Notes: a model not told the origin generated them from the sequence alone. Shown: positions 1 through 8,499, counted from the stretch's first letter. The stretch: DNA of 40,073 nucleotides from an uncultured Porphyromonadaceae bacterium (GCA_947175605.1 CAMWNH010000011.1:1-40073), one strand, 5' to 3'. Program-made: numbers and translations.

Positions 1-374
1 ACTAATACACTAATATTTACAGAAAAACCATTCTTTTTGAAATATAGATACGCAAACAGCACTGTACAAATTGCCTTTAAATATAACGCAATTACAATAC
101 CCCAAAATATTTTATCAACGCTAAACAGACATGCAAACCAAACAAAAGGACTAGTCACAGTATAAAAACTATATGCACCGATAAAGTTATCACCAGCAAA
201 TGTGTTCCAACTCCACCAAGGATGCCCGCTCGCAAACATTCTTTTCGTCTCGAGAATAAATGGGACCTGTTGTTTGATAAAATCAGTGACAGGCCAATTC
301 ATGCCGCCACTCAATAAAACAGGAATAAGCGCAATGCTAACAATCGTAATTACTAACAAGATTATCTTCTTCAT
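1..374 (-). CDS. YfhO-family membrane protein, N-terminal part (runs off the window)
   Basis: The reverse strand from 374 stays open to the window edge and gives about 124 residues. It starts MKKIILLVITIVSIALIPVL, a hydrophobic helix, followed by a loop containing DFIKQQVPFILETKRMF, then HPWWSWNTFAGDNFIG and FYTVTSPFVW, then a second membrane segment near residues 80-110. The D..Q..PF..E..R pattern, WSWN..GD.F.G and FY..SPF are, as I recall, typical of the first periplasmic loop of YfhO-like multi-spanning proteins, which are linked to glycosylation of cell-surface polymers with a GtrB-like partner. The ATG overlaps the stop of the upstream glycosyltransferase (ATGA at 371-374), so the two are translationally coupled, which supports this role. 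The C-terminal part is outside the window, so the family call rests on the N-terminus alone. Confidence 0.75.
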   Translation of the reverse strand, partial: MKKIILLVITIVSIALIPVLLSGGMNWPVTDFIKQQVPFILETKRMFASGHPWWSWNTFAGDNFIGAYSFYTVTSPFVWFACLFSVDKIFWGIVIALYLKAICTVLFAYLYFKKNGFSVNISVL

Positions 375-1336
375 AATTCTAATCCAATCGAATTTTTAAT
401 ATTATATCGAGGCCGAGCTTTAACCTCCGTAAATATTTTTCCTATATATTCTCCTACAACTCCCAGCGAAATGAGCACTATGCTACCTAAAAACCAAACA
501 GATAACATCAACGAGCTCCAACCGCTGACTGTCTCTCCATACAAGTATGAAATCAACACATATATACTAACCATGATATCGAGCAGTAATAACCCTATCC
601 CTAACCCAAAAATCCACCGCATCGGACTAGCTGAAAAAGACGTTATTCCGTCAATTGAGAATTGAAGCATTTTTTTCAGGGGATATTTCGATTCTCCGGC
701 AACTCTCGGATTCCGGTTATAATATACTATTGCTGTTTCAAGCCCGATAAGAGGCACGATACCTCTTAGAAAAAGATTACACTCCCGATATTGACTTAGT
801 ATATCCAGTGCCCTACGGCTCATCAGGCGATAATCCGCATGATCATAAATTGTCTGCAATCCCATAATAGATTGCAACTTATAGAAACATCTAGCGGAGT
901 TACGCTTGAACCATGTATCAGAGCTACGAGATGAGCGCACACCATAAACGATCTCTGCCCCATCGTTAAATTTATCAAGCATCTCTACGATAGCATTCGG
1001 GTCATCCTGCAGGTCGGCGTCAATTGAGATTGCTGCGTTACAATATTCTTTTGCAGTCATAAGTCCAGCCAACAGCGCATACTGATGCCCTCGGTTGTGA
1101 GCCAATGTTATTCCCTTGACGTTTTTATCTTTCTGATGTAATCGGTCAATAACTTCCCATGTTTTGTCAGAACTACCGTCATCTACGCAAATTATAAAAC
1201 TCTTCTCAGAGATTCTGCCATCTTTTTTTAAACTCCCACACAATTCACTCAATACTTTAATAGTTTCGGGCAACGCTTTTTCCTCATTATAGCATGGGAG
1301 AACAATAGCTATAACAGGTGGGGTTATGGATTCCAT
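371..1336 (-). CDS. GtrB/DPM1-like family 2 glycosyltransferase, membrane anchored
   Basis: 321 residues. The GT-A fold opens with IVLPCYNEEKALP; the nucleotide-binding DDGSSD is at 52-57 and the metal-binding DADLQDDP at 106-113. Two membrane helices follow near residues 240-265 and 275-300, and the tail is basic. This is the layout of polyprenyl-phosphate glycosyltransferases (GtrB, ArnC, DPM1), which move a sugar from a nucleotide donor onto undecaprenyl phosphate at the inner membrane. The overlapping YfhO-like gene downstream would then be the likely user of the lipid-linked sugar; this is inference. The sugar cannot be told from the sequence. The gene is AT-rich compared with the core genes further right. 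A consensus leftward promoter lies about 360 bp upstream, so the mRNA may have a long leader. Confidence 0.9.
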   Translation of the reverse strand: MESITPPVIAIVLPCYNEEKALPETIKVLSELCGSLKKDGRISEKSFIICVDDGSSDKTWEVIDRLHQKDKNVKGITLAHNRGHQYALLAGLMTAKEYCNAAISIDADLQDDPNAIVEMLDKFNDGAEIVYGVRSSRSSDTWFKRNSARCFYKLQSIMGLQTIYDHADYRLMSRRALDILSQYRECNLFLRGIVPLIGLETAIVYYNRNPRVAGESKYPLKKMLQFSIDGITSFSASPMRWIFGLGIGLLLLDIMVSIYVLISYLYGETVSGWSSLMLSVWFLGSIVLISLGVVGEYIGKIFTEVKARPRYNIKNSIGLEL

Positions 1337-1470
1337 TCAACTTATCTCAAAAGTCGGCAAGCTCCCGATACCGACAATCCTATACAAAAAAAGCGCGAGG
1401 AGCCATACTAGTTGCTCGTTCTACAAACGGAGGCTCTGGTATTGCCCATCTTCGTTGAACGAGCAAACTC

Positions 1471-1687
1471 GCAGAAGCCTCACGCAGAATATGATACACA
1501 ACAACACCATGTGTAATTACACATGACGTCAATGAGATATACATATCCGAGGCATCTACCGTTTGCTCCATTCCTGACGAAGATTGAAAATTTACCAGAT
1601 TTCCGTTTGTCAAGAAAGAGCGTCGAGTAAACGCTTATTAATTAAATGTATGCTGACCCGCCCGCGAACCCTGCTTGAGGCTTCTGC
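1471..1687. repeat. 17-bp imperfect inverted repeat
   Basis: The left arm GCAGAAGCCTCACGCAG is at 1471-1487. The right arm at 1671-1687 reads GCAGAAGCCTCAAGCAG on the reverse strand, one mismatch. The arms are 183 bp apart. The size resembles recombinase-recognised repeats of Bacteroidales invertible segments, but here the promoter lies outside the arms, so inversion would change the leader rather than switch off the promoter. Confidence 0.6.
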
Positions 1688-1704
1688 TGACCGATCTGCA
1701 TTTG

Positions 1705-1736
1705 CAAAGATAATACTTATATACGATATATGCAAA
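1705..1736 (-). promoter_or_regulatory. Leftward promoter of the glycosyltransferase/YfhO pair
   Basis: On the reverse strand TTTG (1733-1736) is followed after exactly 20 bp by TATCTTTG (1705-1712), a perfect match to the Bacteroidota housekeeping promoter. Transcription would start near 1698 and run left towards the glycosyltransferase at 1336. Confidence 0.7.
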
Positions 1737-1910
1737 TCTTTAACAAAAGCTATTCATCAAAGCAGCAAGCAGCATTAATACCAGGTAATCAATACCTTAA
1801 CTAATAATAGAAAAATAATGAAAATGAAATGCAACATAATATGACTTCTTTTGGTCATACCAACGGTAGCCAGTACCTGATCCCTCAACCTAACCCTTAA
1901 AACCAACCTG

Positions 1911-2021
1911 ATGCACATGAAAACTTTAGATTTTATCCTTTATGCCCTCGTTCTAATCAATCAGGTATTGGATATCCTGATTAAAATATTAGATCATTTT
2001 CATAAAGACAATCCACCTTGA
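1911..2021 (+). CDS. Possible 36-residue membrane peptide
   Basis: A short frame begins MHMKTLDFILYALVLINQVL and ends in a polar HFHKDNPP tail. It has one hydrophobic segment (about residues 6-26) and a charged, histidine-containing C-terminus. This general build (one helix plus a charged tail) is shared by Fst/Ldr-type toxins and small phage membrane proteins, but I recognise no family. The second Met at 1917 is an equally good start. No clear Shine-Dalgarno site is visible, which is common in this phylum. The stop lies 15 bp before the truncated regulator gene. The frame may be non-coding; the clean hydrophobic/polar division is the main reason to list it. Confidence 0.4.
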   Translation: MHMKTLDFILYALVLINQVLDILIKILDHFHKDNPP

Positions 2022-2030
2022 AGCAAAGAA

Positions 2031-2057
2031 GAAACTATGCCCAACATGCATAGTTTC
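2031..2057. repeat. Hairpin over the start of the truncated AlbA_2-type gene
   Basis: Perfect 9-bp arms GAAACTATG (2031-2039) and CATAGTTTC (2049-2057) enclose 9 bases. The ATG of the following gene lies in the left arm, so the structure could cover its translation start or mark a rearrangement joint. Confidence 0.5.
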
Positions 2058-2996
2058 TTTGATAAGACGCAGAATCTTGTAAATCTCCGCGAAGTGGATG
2101 ATACGGAATTCTGCGAACAGGTCAATATAACCCGTAATGGCTTGCTCACTTATGCCGGCCTCCTGATGTTTGGCAAAGCGCCATACGTCCTCCGTTATGT
2201 GCCAACATTCTGTGTTGACTATATCGAGATTCCCGGCCCGACAATCCAGCAGGCAGAAGTCAGATACACCTATCGTATTCCGGAACAGGACAATATTTGG
2301 GAGGCAGTTCAGATTATCCTGCGTCGTTTCCGGACGCTTGTTGATGCGCCAATTCATATCAGGGATGATGGATTTGCCACGACAGACGAGAGCCAATACA
2401 TGGTTCTCAGAGAAGCTTTAGCCTATATGGTAATGCACTGCGATCACTTTGATTCGCTACGCTCCTGCATCCGCGTCTATACCGACCATATAGAATTTAT
2501 GAACGGTGGAGCTTTCCCTCTCCCTGTTAAAGATATTCTTGGTAAAATCTACTCCAAACTGCGCAACCCGACCATTGCCAAACTCTTCCGTTTCGCAGGC
2601 ATTGCCGAGAACGCGGGATATGGCATGAATAAGCTGGCAAGTTGGAAGACGCTGACCGGGACAAGTCCAACAATCGAGAGTGACCGCACCATCGCCACAG
2701 TCTCCTTTCCCCTCAAATCAGCTATCCAACGAAAGGCTGCAGATATTGTTAGTCCGGTATACGCGGGTAAAGCCGAGGGTAAAAATGAGGGTAGAAATGA
2801 GGGTAAAAAATTACGACCTCGACAACAAGCTATTATAGATTTAATAAAATCTAAACCCGGGATAAGCATGATGGAAATGTCTACGGCATTGAATGTATCT
2901 ATAAGCACCATCGAAAGAGAAATCCCCAAAATGACCTCTATCCTCCAACATATAGGCCCCAAGAAGGGTGGATACTGGAAAATTCTTGAACAATAA
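2037..2996 (+). CDS. AlbA_2/HATPase_c_4-type regulator lacking its N-terminal domain
   Basis: 319 residues. The middle part, with the helical segment around EQVNITRNGLLTYAGLLMFG, then YVPTFCVDYIEIPG, VYTDHIEFMNGGAFP and RFAGIAENAGYGMNKL, matches the HATPase_c_4 region of proteins annotated as RecG-like or 'putative DNA-binding' transcriptional regulators. A linker with three EGKNEG-type repeats (about 246-257) and a winged-helix DNA-binding domain (about 260-319, LRPRQQAIIDLIKSKPGISM) follow. Full-length relatives are, as I recall, near 450-500 residues and begin with an AlbA_2 (Schlafen-type) domain. That domain is absent, and an in-frame stop lies at 2019-2021 just upstream. It may therefore be a 5'-truncated pseudogene or a shortened version still expressed from the hairpin-covered ATG. 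Confidence 0.65.
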   Translation: MPNMHSFFDKTQNLVNLREVDDTEFCEQVNITRNGLLTYAGLLMFGKAPYVLRYVPTFCVDYIEIPGPTIQQAEVRYTYRIPEQDNIWEAVQIILRRFRTLVDAPIHIRDDGFATTDESQYMVLREALAYMVMHCDHFDSLRSCIRVYTDHIEFMNGGAFPLPVKDILGKIYSKLRNPTIAKLFRFAGIAENAGYGMNKLASWKTLTGTSPTIESDRTIATVSFPLKSAIQRKAADIVSPVYAGKAEGKNEGRNEGKKLRPRQQAIIDLIKSKPGISMMEMSTALNVSISTIEREIPKMTSILQHIGPKKGGYWKILEQ

Positions 2997-3072
2997 AGAT
3001 TATCCGGATTTATCAAAATAAGCCAAAATTAATTCGGCTGCTATTTGGCAGCCTTGCACATTGGAAATACAA

Positions 3073-3113
3073 CGCGCCTGCACTATGGTGGGAAGAACCG
3101 AAGTGCAGGCGCG
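3073..3113. terminator. Bidirectional terminator hairpin
   Basis: 12-bp perfect stem CGCGCCTGCACT (3073-3084) / AGTGCAGGCGCG (3102-3113) with a 17-base loop, followed by GTTTTGATT on the forward strand. It lies between two convergent genes and can serve both. Confidence 0.7.
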
Positions 3114-3136
3114 GTTTTGATTGTGCCGGGGAGAGG

Positions 3137-5386
3137 TCAGTTTTTGTACTGGATCAGGATGTAGTCGAGGGCGGCGTGGTTGGTGGCGATGTTCATGTTG
3201 TTGTTTTCGGGGCGGAAGTCGAGGCCTATGGTGTGCGGGCCTTTGGTGAGATTGACTTTCAGGGTGTTGGAGAATCCCCAATCGCTCCAATTGCCGACGC
3301 CACGGGTTGGCATGACGATGATGCCGGCACGCTCGCCGTCGATGGTGGCTGTGCGGATGGCGCACTTATTCTCGGTGTTGACAGGGCCATTGCCGTTGGC
3401 ATAACGAACGCTGATGTAGTACGTTCCGTCGACCGGGGCATCGAAGGCTATGCCAAGCGGCGCGCTCTGCTTGTCGAGCTCGACGAAACCTGCACCGGTG
3501 AAACCTGTGATGTCGCCTTTGGGACCATAGCTAAGCTCGGAGGAAACGAGTGAGGTGCGGGCATCCGGGCTGCTGACGATGATGCGCGGCAGCGTGCTCA
3601 CGGGCTTGGATGCGAAGCTCTCGACGCCATCGCCACTAACACCAATGACCTGATATTCGCCGGGCTCGGAGGCGTCCCATGTGGTGGAGTGTGTGCGTGC
3701 GATGCGCTGACCATCCTTCAGAACCACATATTCGCCAATGTATTCGATGGGATCCCAGACAAGTGTGGTGCCCTCGAGACGCGCGATTGGCGTGAGGGGT
3801 GCCTTGACATTGGCCGTATGGTTTACGCCGACGGGAGCGATGGCGTTGTCGGCCATAGTGATGACAATATTCTTGACGCCCTTTGCATCAGCGGGGATGA
3901 AGGGACGCGTTTCCTTGCCGTTGACGGTAAAGGATTTAATCTCGGAGCCGAAGCCGCGGACGGTGATATTGAGGGTGGCACCGCGGTATTTGAAGCCCTT
4001 GAGCGTGCGCTCGGCTGCGAGCGTGCGGGGAACGAAGGGCGCGAATGCCAGGCCGTCCTTTTCGAAGTGTATGCCGAAAAGGATTTTGTGGGTTATCGCG
4101 AGGTTACCGGCGAGGCACCAGAGCATATTGGAGGAGTTGAGCTCGGTGGCGATGTCGCCATTATCGAGCACGAAGTTTTCCTTGTTCGTGGCAAAGAGAG
4201 CAGCCGGGCGGAAGACAGCGCCGATTGCTTCGAGTGTGCCCTGTTCGTTTTGTGCCTTTGCATTGGCCATTGCCCAATATGCGCCTACCCAGGGCCATAG
4301 AGCGTTGTTGTGGTAGGGAGGCATGTCGGCTATCTGTGGGAAGAAGATCGCGGCACCGAAGGGCGTGGTGGGATTTGAGGCCGTGATTGTGCGGGCGCGC
4401 TCGGGAGAGGCCACGTCGTAGAGAATGGCCAGCGACTCACCGAGGGTTTCGACTCGGGGGTTGACGATGGGTTCGTTCACGCCATATGTGTACATGGCGT
4501 AGTAGCCTTTGTCGGGCATCCAGAGCTTGTCGTTGACGGCCTTCTCGATTTTCTCGGCTTGGGCGAGATACTTGGCCGATTCATTGCCTTTCTTGGGTCC
4601 GAGTTCTTTTTCGAGTTCGGCCAGGATGCGCAGGGCCTGAGCATGGACGATGCTTGTACCGAGAGCCTCGGAGGAATAGATATCGGCGGTCTGCATCCAT
4701 TTGGGATAGCTCTGCTCGCGCCAGTCGATGAATGAAGTCTCGCCACGCACGAGGCCGTCGTCGGTAGCGACGGTGAGAAGGTCGTCGTCGAGCGAGCGCT
4801 TGATTACCGGGTAGATGTACTTGAGCCACTCGCGGTCGCCTGTGACTTTATAGAGCTCATAGGCTGCGAGGGTCCAGATTTCGCGGTCAGAGCTGACGGG
4901 CCAGGCGCCACCGCTGCCTGTGTCCTGAATTATGCGTCCGAGCGAATCGACCTTCTTCATGAGTGAAATTTTGGAGGCCTCGGGCTGGAGATAGGCCATG
5001 GACAGAAGAATGGAATAGCTGACGTCGCGCGTCCACACGCCGGCCCACTCCTTGCCGGTGCGGAGGGTCGTGTCGGGTTCGACGGCATTGACCATTTCGT
5101 CGAGGCCCATGTTGTAGATTGCCTGATGGAGGCGGTTGGGTGTAGAGAGCTGCGGATAGGCCGAAATATCGTTCTTTAGCTTCCACTCCTTCTCGACGGG
5201 CATGAAGTAGCCGGGCTGTGCGGCGTAGGTGCTGACGATATGATGAGGGGTTGGAGCGGTGGCGGTGAATCCGGCCTGATACATTGTGTCGCCTCGCCAA
5301 GAGTAGGCATCGGTCTGCACTATGGTCTGCGCGGATGCAGAGACTGCAGCCAGGGCGAGAAGGAGGAGCGAATTGCGGGTTTTCAT
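3137..5386 (-). CDS. Secreted six-hairpin glycosidase with C-terminal carbohydrate-binding module
   Basis: 749 residues. A signal peptide (1-20, ending SASAQ) is followed by an (alpha/alpha)6 glycosidase domain at about 80-500 with WAGVWTRDVSYS (WTRD at 118-121), FIDWREQSYPKW and a typical run of alternating helices. An Ig-like stretch lies at about 510-600 (TPIARLEGTTLVWDPIEYIG) and a CBM6/35-like beta-sandwich at about 605-749 (FVELDKQSAPLGIAFDAPVD, later LDYILIQYKN). Related Bacteroidales proteins are often labelled 'glycogen debranching protein', although the six-hairpin fold covers many specificities. The substrate cannot be read from the sequence. The signal peptide places it in the periplasm or on the surface. 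It starts 25 bp after tilS and no promoter is visible in the gap, so it is probably cotranscribed with tilS. Confidence 0.8.
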   Translation of the reverse strand: MKTRNSLLLLALAAVSASAQTIVQTDAYSWRGDTMYQAGFTATAPTPHHIVSTYAAQPGYFMPVEKEWKLKNDISAYPQLSTPNRLHQAIYNMGLDEMVNAVEPDTTLRTGKEWAGVWTRDVSYSILLSMAYLQPEASKISLMKKVDSLGRIIQDTGSGGAWPVSSDREIWTLAAYELYKVTGDREWLKYIYPVIKRSLDDDLLTVATDDGLVRGETSFIDWREQSYPKWMQTADIYSSEALGTSIVHAQALRILAELEKELGPKKGNESAKYLAQAEKIEKAVNDKLWMPDKGYYAMYTYGVNEPIVNPRVETLGESLAILYDVASPERARTITASNPTTPFGAAIFFPQIADMPPYHNNALWPWVGAYWAMANAKAQNEQGTLEAIGAVFRPAALFATNKENFVLDNGDIATELNSSNMLWCLAGNLAITHKILFGIHFEKDGLAFAPFVPRTLAAERTLKGFKYRGATLNITVRGFGSEIKSFTVNGKETRPFIPADAKGVKNIVITMADNAIAPVGVNHTANVKAPLTPIARLEGTTLVWDPIEYIGEYVVLKDGQRIARTHSTTWDASEPGEYQVIGVSGDGVESFASKPVSTLPRIIVSSPDARTSLVSSELSYGPKGDITGFTGAGFVELDKQSAPLGIAFDAPVDGTYYISVRYANGNGPVNTENKCAIRTATIDGERAGIIVMPTRGVGNWSDWGFSNTLKVNLTKGPHTIGLDFRPENNNMNIATNHAALDYILIQYKN

Positions 5387-5411
5387 GGATAAAAGGTGAG
5401 TTTTATATAGT

Positions 5412-6824
5412 TTATTTTAAGTCAATTTCAAGGCGCGTGAAGCGTTTCGAGCCGGGGCCGACGGTGTGGAGCGCGGAGCGCTTGATTCCCGGAATCCACA
5501 CAATCTCGCCGTTGCAGACGAGAAGCCAGGCCTCGCGTTTTGCTCGCGCATCGAGCTTTGCGAGGGCAAATATGTCGCTGACGAGCTTTGAGCCTTTCAT
5601 GCCGAACGGGGTCATACGGTCGCCGTGGCGCCAGTGGCGGAGCTCCCAGCGGCCGGTGAGCGCGGCCTCGGTGTCGATAAACGCAACAGAGGGTGCGGGA
5701 GGCATGGGCTCGGAAGGAAATTCGTTTACGGGACGATGAGAAACAGCAATCCGCAGAGGGACAATGACATCGCGGCGCAAGTCGACACTTACGGGACCCG
5801 AGGATTCGGAATGAGCAAGAGGGGCTGCCCCACGTGAGTTGAGGTCGAGAATGCCCCGGGAAAGCTCAGCGGTGCGCCCGGCAGCTGTGAAGGAAAGTCC
5901 TGAAGCGCCGGTGGCATAAGCCTCCAGGATGTTGCGGATCTGGGTCATATTGAAGCCCATGGGACGCAACATCTCCCACAGAGCCATACGGGCGAGGGGC
6001 CCCAACTCGGCAGTAAAAGCCGCAAGATCGATGCGCCCGGCAAGGATGAAGCGCGAGCGCAGGGAGTCGACGAGGCCGGAATAGAGGTCCATGGCGTCGG
6101 CGACCTGTGCGGAGGTGCGCAGGAGACCGTCCATGGCCCCGGGCGTAATATCGTCGAAGGCGGGCAGGAGGCGATGGCGGATGCGATTGCGCACATAGTC
6201 GTCGCCGTCGTTGGAACTGTCGACAATCCACTGTGTGCCACGTGCGTGAAGATATTCCTCGATCTGCGCCCGCGAACACTCGAGCAGCGGACGGACGATG
6301 GTGAGTCCGCCGGGACCATCTGTGCGCCGCGGTCTCATCCCGGCAAGACCGGCGGGTCCGGTGCCGCGGAAGAGATTGAGCAAAAGAGTTTCGGCCTGAT
6401 CCTCGCGATGATGTCCGACTGCGAGGGCCTGGGCATATTCGCGATCGAGGAGCGAGGCGAACCAGGCGTAACGGAGGGAACGGCATGCCATTTCGACGCT
6501 CTCGCCTGTAGCGCTGCGACGGGCGGGGACATCGAAGTCCCTGACATACAATTCTATATCATGGGAAGCGCATAGCTGTTCGACGAAATGCATGTCGCGC
6601 ATGGACTCGGCACCCCGCAGATGGAAATTGCAGTGGGCAGCCCGGACGTCATATCCAAGAGCCCGGAGGACAAGCAGGAGGGCGACGGAATCGGCTCCTC
6701 CGCTTAGGCCGACAAGCACGGGTGCAGCCCCCGCGCCCTTGCGCAGCAGATGCCCGGCGCGAATGAAATCACTCACGGCACGCTCGAAACGGCTGATGAC
6801 AGATGTGTGTGCGCTATTGCTCAT
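5412..6824 (-). CDS. tilS: tRNA(Ile)-lysidine synthase
   Basis: 470 residues from the chosen start. The PP-loop ATP pyrophosphatase motif SGGADS is at 41-46 after PVLVGL, followed by LRGAESMRDMHFV and VGHHREDQAETLLLNLFRGT, which are TilS hallmarks. The C-terminal TilS_C domain contains RHGDRMTPFGMKGSKLVSDI. The enzyme attaches lysine to C34 of the CAU-anticodon isoleucine tRNA so that it reads AUA; it is cytosolic and normally essential. The frame is open 16 codons further upstream to 6872, but a promoter -7 box (6833-6840) lies inside that extension. The ATG at 6824 is therefore preferred, giving a very short leader. Confidence 0.95.
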   Translation of the reverse strand: MSNSAHTSVISRFERAVSDFIRAGHLLRKGAGAAPVLVGLSGGADSVALLLVLRALGYDVRAAHCNFHLRGAESMRDMHFVEQLCASHDIELYVRDFDVPARRSATGESVEMACRSLRYAWFASLLDREYAQALAVGHHREDQAETLLLNLFRGTGPAGLAGMRPRRTDGPGGLTIVRPLLECSRAQIEEYLHARGTQWIVDSSNDGDDYVRNRIRHRLLPAFDDITPGAMDGLLRTSAQVADAMDLYSGLVDSLRSRFILAGRIDLAAFTAELGPLARMALWEMLRPMGFNMTQIRNILEAYATGASGLSFTAAGRTAELSRGILDLNSRGAAPLAHSESSGPVSVDLRRDVIVPLRIAVSHRPVNEFPSEPMPPAPSVAFIDTEAALTGRWELRHWRHGDRMTPFGMKGSKLVSDIFALAKLDARAKREAWLLVCNGEIVWIPGIKRSALHTVGPGSKRFTRLEIDLK

Positions 6825-6832
6825 ATCAGCTA

Positions 6833-6863
6833 CAAAATTATTAAAAAACGGGATAGGATGAAA
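6833..6863 (-). promoter_or_regulatory. tilS promoter
   Basis: On the reverse strand TTTC (6860-6863), 19 bp, then TAATTTTG (6833-6840). The first element has one mismatch to TTTG. Transcription would start only a few bases before the ATG at 6824, giving a nearly leaderless mRNA. Confidence 0.65.
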
Positions 6864-6902
6864 CAGCTGCAATTGTTAAAACGTAATTAATCGTTGAAAT
6901 TG

Positions 6903-6934
6903 TTTCAATATGCTCCGAAACATCACTAACTTTG
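6903..6934 (+). promoter_or_regulatory. Upstream queF promoter candidate
   Basis: TTTC (6903-6906), 20 bp, TAACTTTG (6927-6934) followed by C. It would give a leader of about 110 bases before queF. I looked for a preQ1 riboswitch in that leader and could not fit one. Confidence 0.5.
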
Positions 6935-6994
6935 CAGCGCAGGACCTCCAAAAAAGGATTTCGGGCGATTTTCGGCCGATAATCATAAAAATAT

Positions 6995-7025
6995 TTTGAA
7001 GGTTTAATATTTTTTTGTATGTTTG
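6995..7025 (+). promoter_or_regulatory. Proximal queF promoter
   Basis: TTTG (6995-6998), 19 bp, TATGTTTG (7018-7025), a full consensus match. The expected start near 7032 leaves a leader of under 20 bases before the queF ATG at 7050. Confidence 0.65.
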
Positions 7026-7049
7026 TTGAAAATTAGTCTTAAATAAGGA

Positions 7050-7544
7050 ATGCCACGAGAGAATGAAGAACTGCAGGGCGTGTCGCTGCTTGGCAACACG
7101 GGGGTGAAATATCCGACGGAATATGCTCCGGAGGTGCTTGAGACCTTCGTGAACAAGCATCCGGATGTGGAGTACACGGTGACGTTCACCTGCCCGGAAT
7201 TTACGTCGCTCTGCCCCAAGACGGGCCAGCCGGACTTTGCGAAGATCATCATCTCCTATATCCCCCGTGAACGGATGGTTGAGAGCAAGAGCCTGAAGCT
7301 CTATCTCTTCTCGTTCCGCAACCACGGAGATTTCCACGAGGACTGCGTGAACATAATAATGAAGGACCTGATCAAGCTGATGGATCCCCGCTACATCGAA
7401 GTGACGGGCCTTTTCACACCCCGCGGCGGCATAAGCATCTACCCCTTCGCCAACTGGGGGGACGCTGAGCACCAGGCACTTGCCGAGGCACGCCGGGCAG
7501 CATCCCTTAATTTAGGAACCGACTATTTCATGAAGAAGCTATGA
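7050..7544 (+). CDS. queF: NADPH-dependent 7-cyano-7-deazaguanine (preQ0) reductase
   Basis: 164 residues, the short unimodular type. The catalytic Cys55 (FTSLCP) and Asp62 (PDF) are in place, and the NADPH-binding QueF motif ESKSLK is at 78-83, followed by FHEDC. The enzyme reduces the nitrile of preQ0 to the aminomethyl of preQ1, the last step before insertion into tRNA for queuosine. Its stop overlaps the queC start (ATGA at 7541-7544), so preQ0 synthesis and reduction are coupled in one operon. queD and queE are not in the window. Confidence 0.95.
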   Translation: MPRENEELQGVSLLGNTGVKYPTEYAPEVLETFVNKHPDVEYTVTFTCPEFTSLCPKTGQPDFAKIIISYIPRERMVESKSLKLYLFSFRNHGDFHEDCVNIIMKDLIKLMDPRYIEVTGLFTPRGGISIYPFANWGDAEHQALAEARRAASLNLGTDYFMKKL

Positions 7545-8224
7545 ACATGACAAAAGATTCTCTGATGGTACTTTCCGGGGGCATGGACTCCGTGACGATG
7601 CTATACGAATATGCCGACCGCATAGAGCTGGCAGTGAATTTCTGTTATGGGTCGAACCACAATGCCCGCGAGCTGGAATGCGCACGCTATCACTGCGAAC
7701 GCCTGGGCATAGAGCTTCTGGTGATCGATCTTAGCTTTATCGGGGAACTCTTCCACAGCTCGCTGCTGGAGGGCTCGGAGGCTATTCCGGTTGGCGAGTA
7801 CGACTTCGACAATATGAAGAGCACGGTTGTGCCTTTCCGCAACGGCATCATGCTGGCCGCCGCTGCAGGACTTGCCGAGAGCCACGGTCTGAAGTCGGTG
7901 TTCATCGCCAACCATGCCGGCGACCATGCGCTCTATCCAGACTGCCGGGAGGCTTTCGTGAAGGCCATGGCGGGTGCAATCGCCGAGGGCACCTATGACC
8001 ACATCCGCCTCGAGGCTCCTTATACACTACTAACTAAGGTGGACATCGCCCGCAAGGGAGCCGAGCTGGGGATAGATTACTCGAAGACATATTCGTGCTA
8101 CAAGGGCCGTGAGACGCAGTGCGGCCGCTGCGGCACCTGCCGGGAACGCCGTGCAGCGCTGGCGGAGGCGGGCATCGAGGATACGACGGTGTATTTCGAC
8201 GAGGACGAGGAGGGAATGGAATAA
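7541..8224 (+). CDS. queC: 7-cyano-7-deazaguanine (preQ0) synthase
   Basis: 227 residues. The PP-loop SGGMDS is at 12-17. The C-terminal zinc-binding cysteines sit in [20 protein letters not shown]. QueC converts 7-carboxy-7-deazaguanine, ammonia and ATP to preQ0, the substrate of QueF. Translation can begin at 7541 (overlapping queF) or at the second ATG at 7547; the overlap favours 7541 for coupling. No regulatory element is visible between the two genes. Confidence 0.95.
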   Translation: MNMTKDSLMVLSGGMDSVTMLYEYADRIELAVNFCYGSNHNARELECARYHCERLGIELLVIDLSFIGELFHSSLLEGSEAIPVGEYDFDNMKSTVVPFRNGIMLAAAAGLAESHGLKSVFIANHAGDHALYPDCREAFVKAMAGAIAEGTYDHIRLEAPYTLLTKVDIARKGAELGIDYSKTYSCYKGRETQCGRCGTCRERRAALAEAGIEDTTVYFDEDEEGME

Positions 8225-8304
8225 GCTCCCCGGCCACCAATAAATAAGGGTATAATTCAACCAATAATAATTTTAATTTCTAACCTACTAAATCAACCAA
8301 TCCT

Positions 8305-8481
8305 ATGCAGACTCTGATTGAAAAAGTGAATGCAGCTTTCGATGCCTTCAAGGCTGACGCTGCCCTTCAGGTAGAAAAGGGTAACAAGGCTGCCGGCACC
8401 CGTGCCCGCAAGGCTTCCCTAGAACTTGAAAAGCTGATGAAGGAATTCCGCAAGGCTTCTCTGGAGGCAACCAAGAAGTAA
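8305..8481 (+). CDS. Short histone H1/Hc1-like nucleoid protein
   Basis: 58 residues, beginning MQTLIEKVNAAFDAFKADAA, with NKAAGTRARKASLELEKLMK after it and the end EATKK. The basic, alanine/lysine-rich, all-helical sequence with GTRARKASLELEKLMKEFRK is characteristic of the small 'histone H1-like' (Hc1) proteins of Bacteroidota, which are thought to bind DNA. I am fairly sure of the family; the function is inferred. It stands alone between queC and purB: 80 bp after queC, no clear consensus promoter in that gap, and a strong terminator hairpin just behind it. Confidence 0.88.
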   Translation: MQTLIEKVNAAFDAFKADAALQVEKGNKAAGTRARKASLELEKLMKEFRKASLEATKK

Positions 8482-8499
8482 AGAACTACTCTCCCCTGT

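Larger units (their letters stand above)
1337..1910. other. Gene-poor AT-rich stretch with inverted repeats
   Basis: No convincing gene. A 77-codon leftward frame (1380-1613, only a TTG start) matches nothing I recognise and may be chance or a gene remnant. Two inverted repeats are visible. One has 17-bp arms at 1471-1487 and 1671-1687, matching at 16 of 17 positions. The other has perfect 9-bp arms at 1412-1420 and 1458-1466. A leftward promoter lies just outside the right arm (1705-1736). The stretch is either the structured leader of the glycosyltransferase/YfhO pair or a degraded insertion site. Confidence 0.5.

Noticed and set aside
1380-1613. 77-residue leftward frame between the promoter and the glycosyltransferase
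   Set aside because: Only a TTG start, no family resemblance, and it crosses one arm of the inverted repeat.
6940-7049. preQ1 riboswitch before queF
   Set aside because: I looked for the AGGUUC, CACCC and A-rich tail elements of preQ1-I and did not find them in order.
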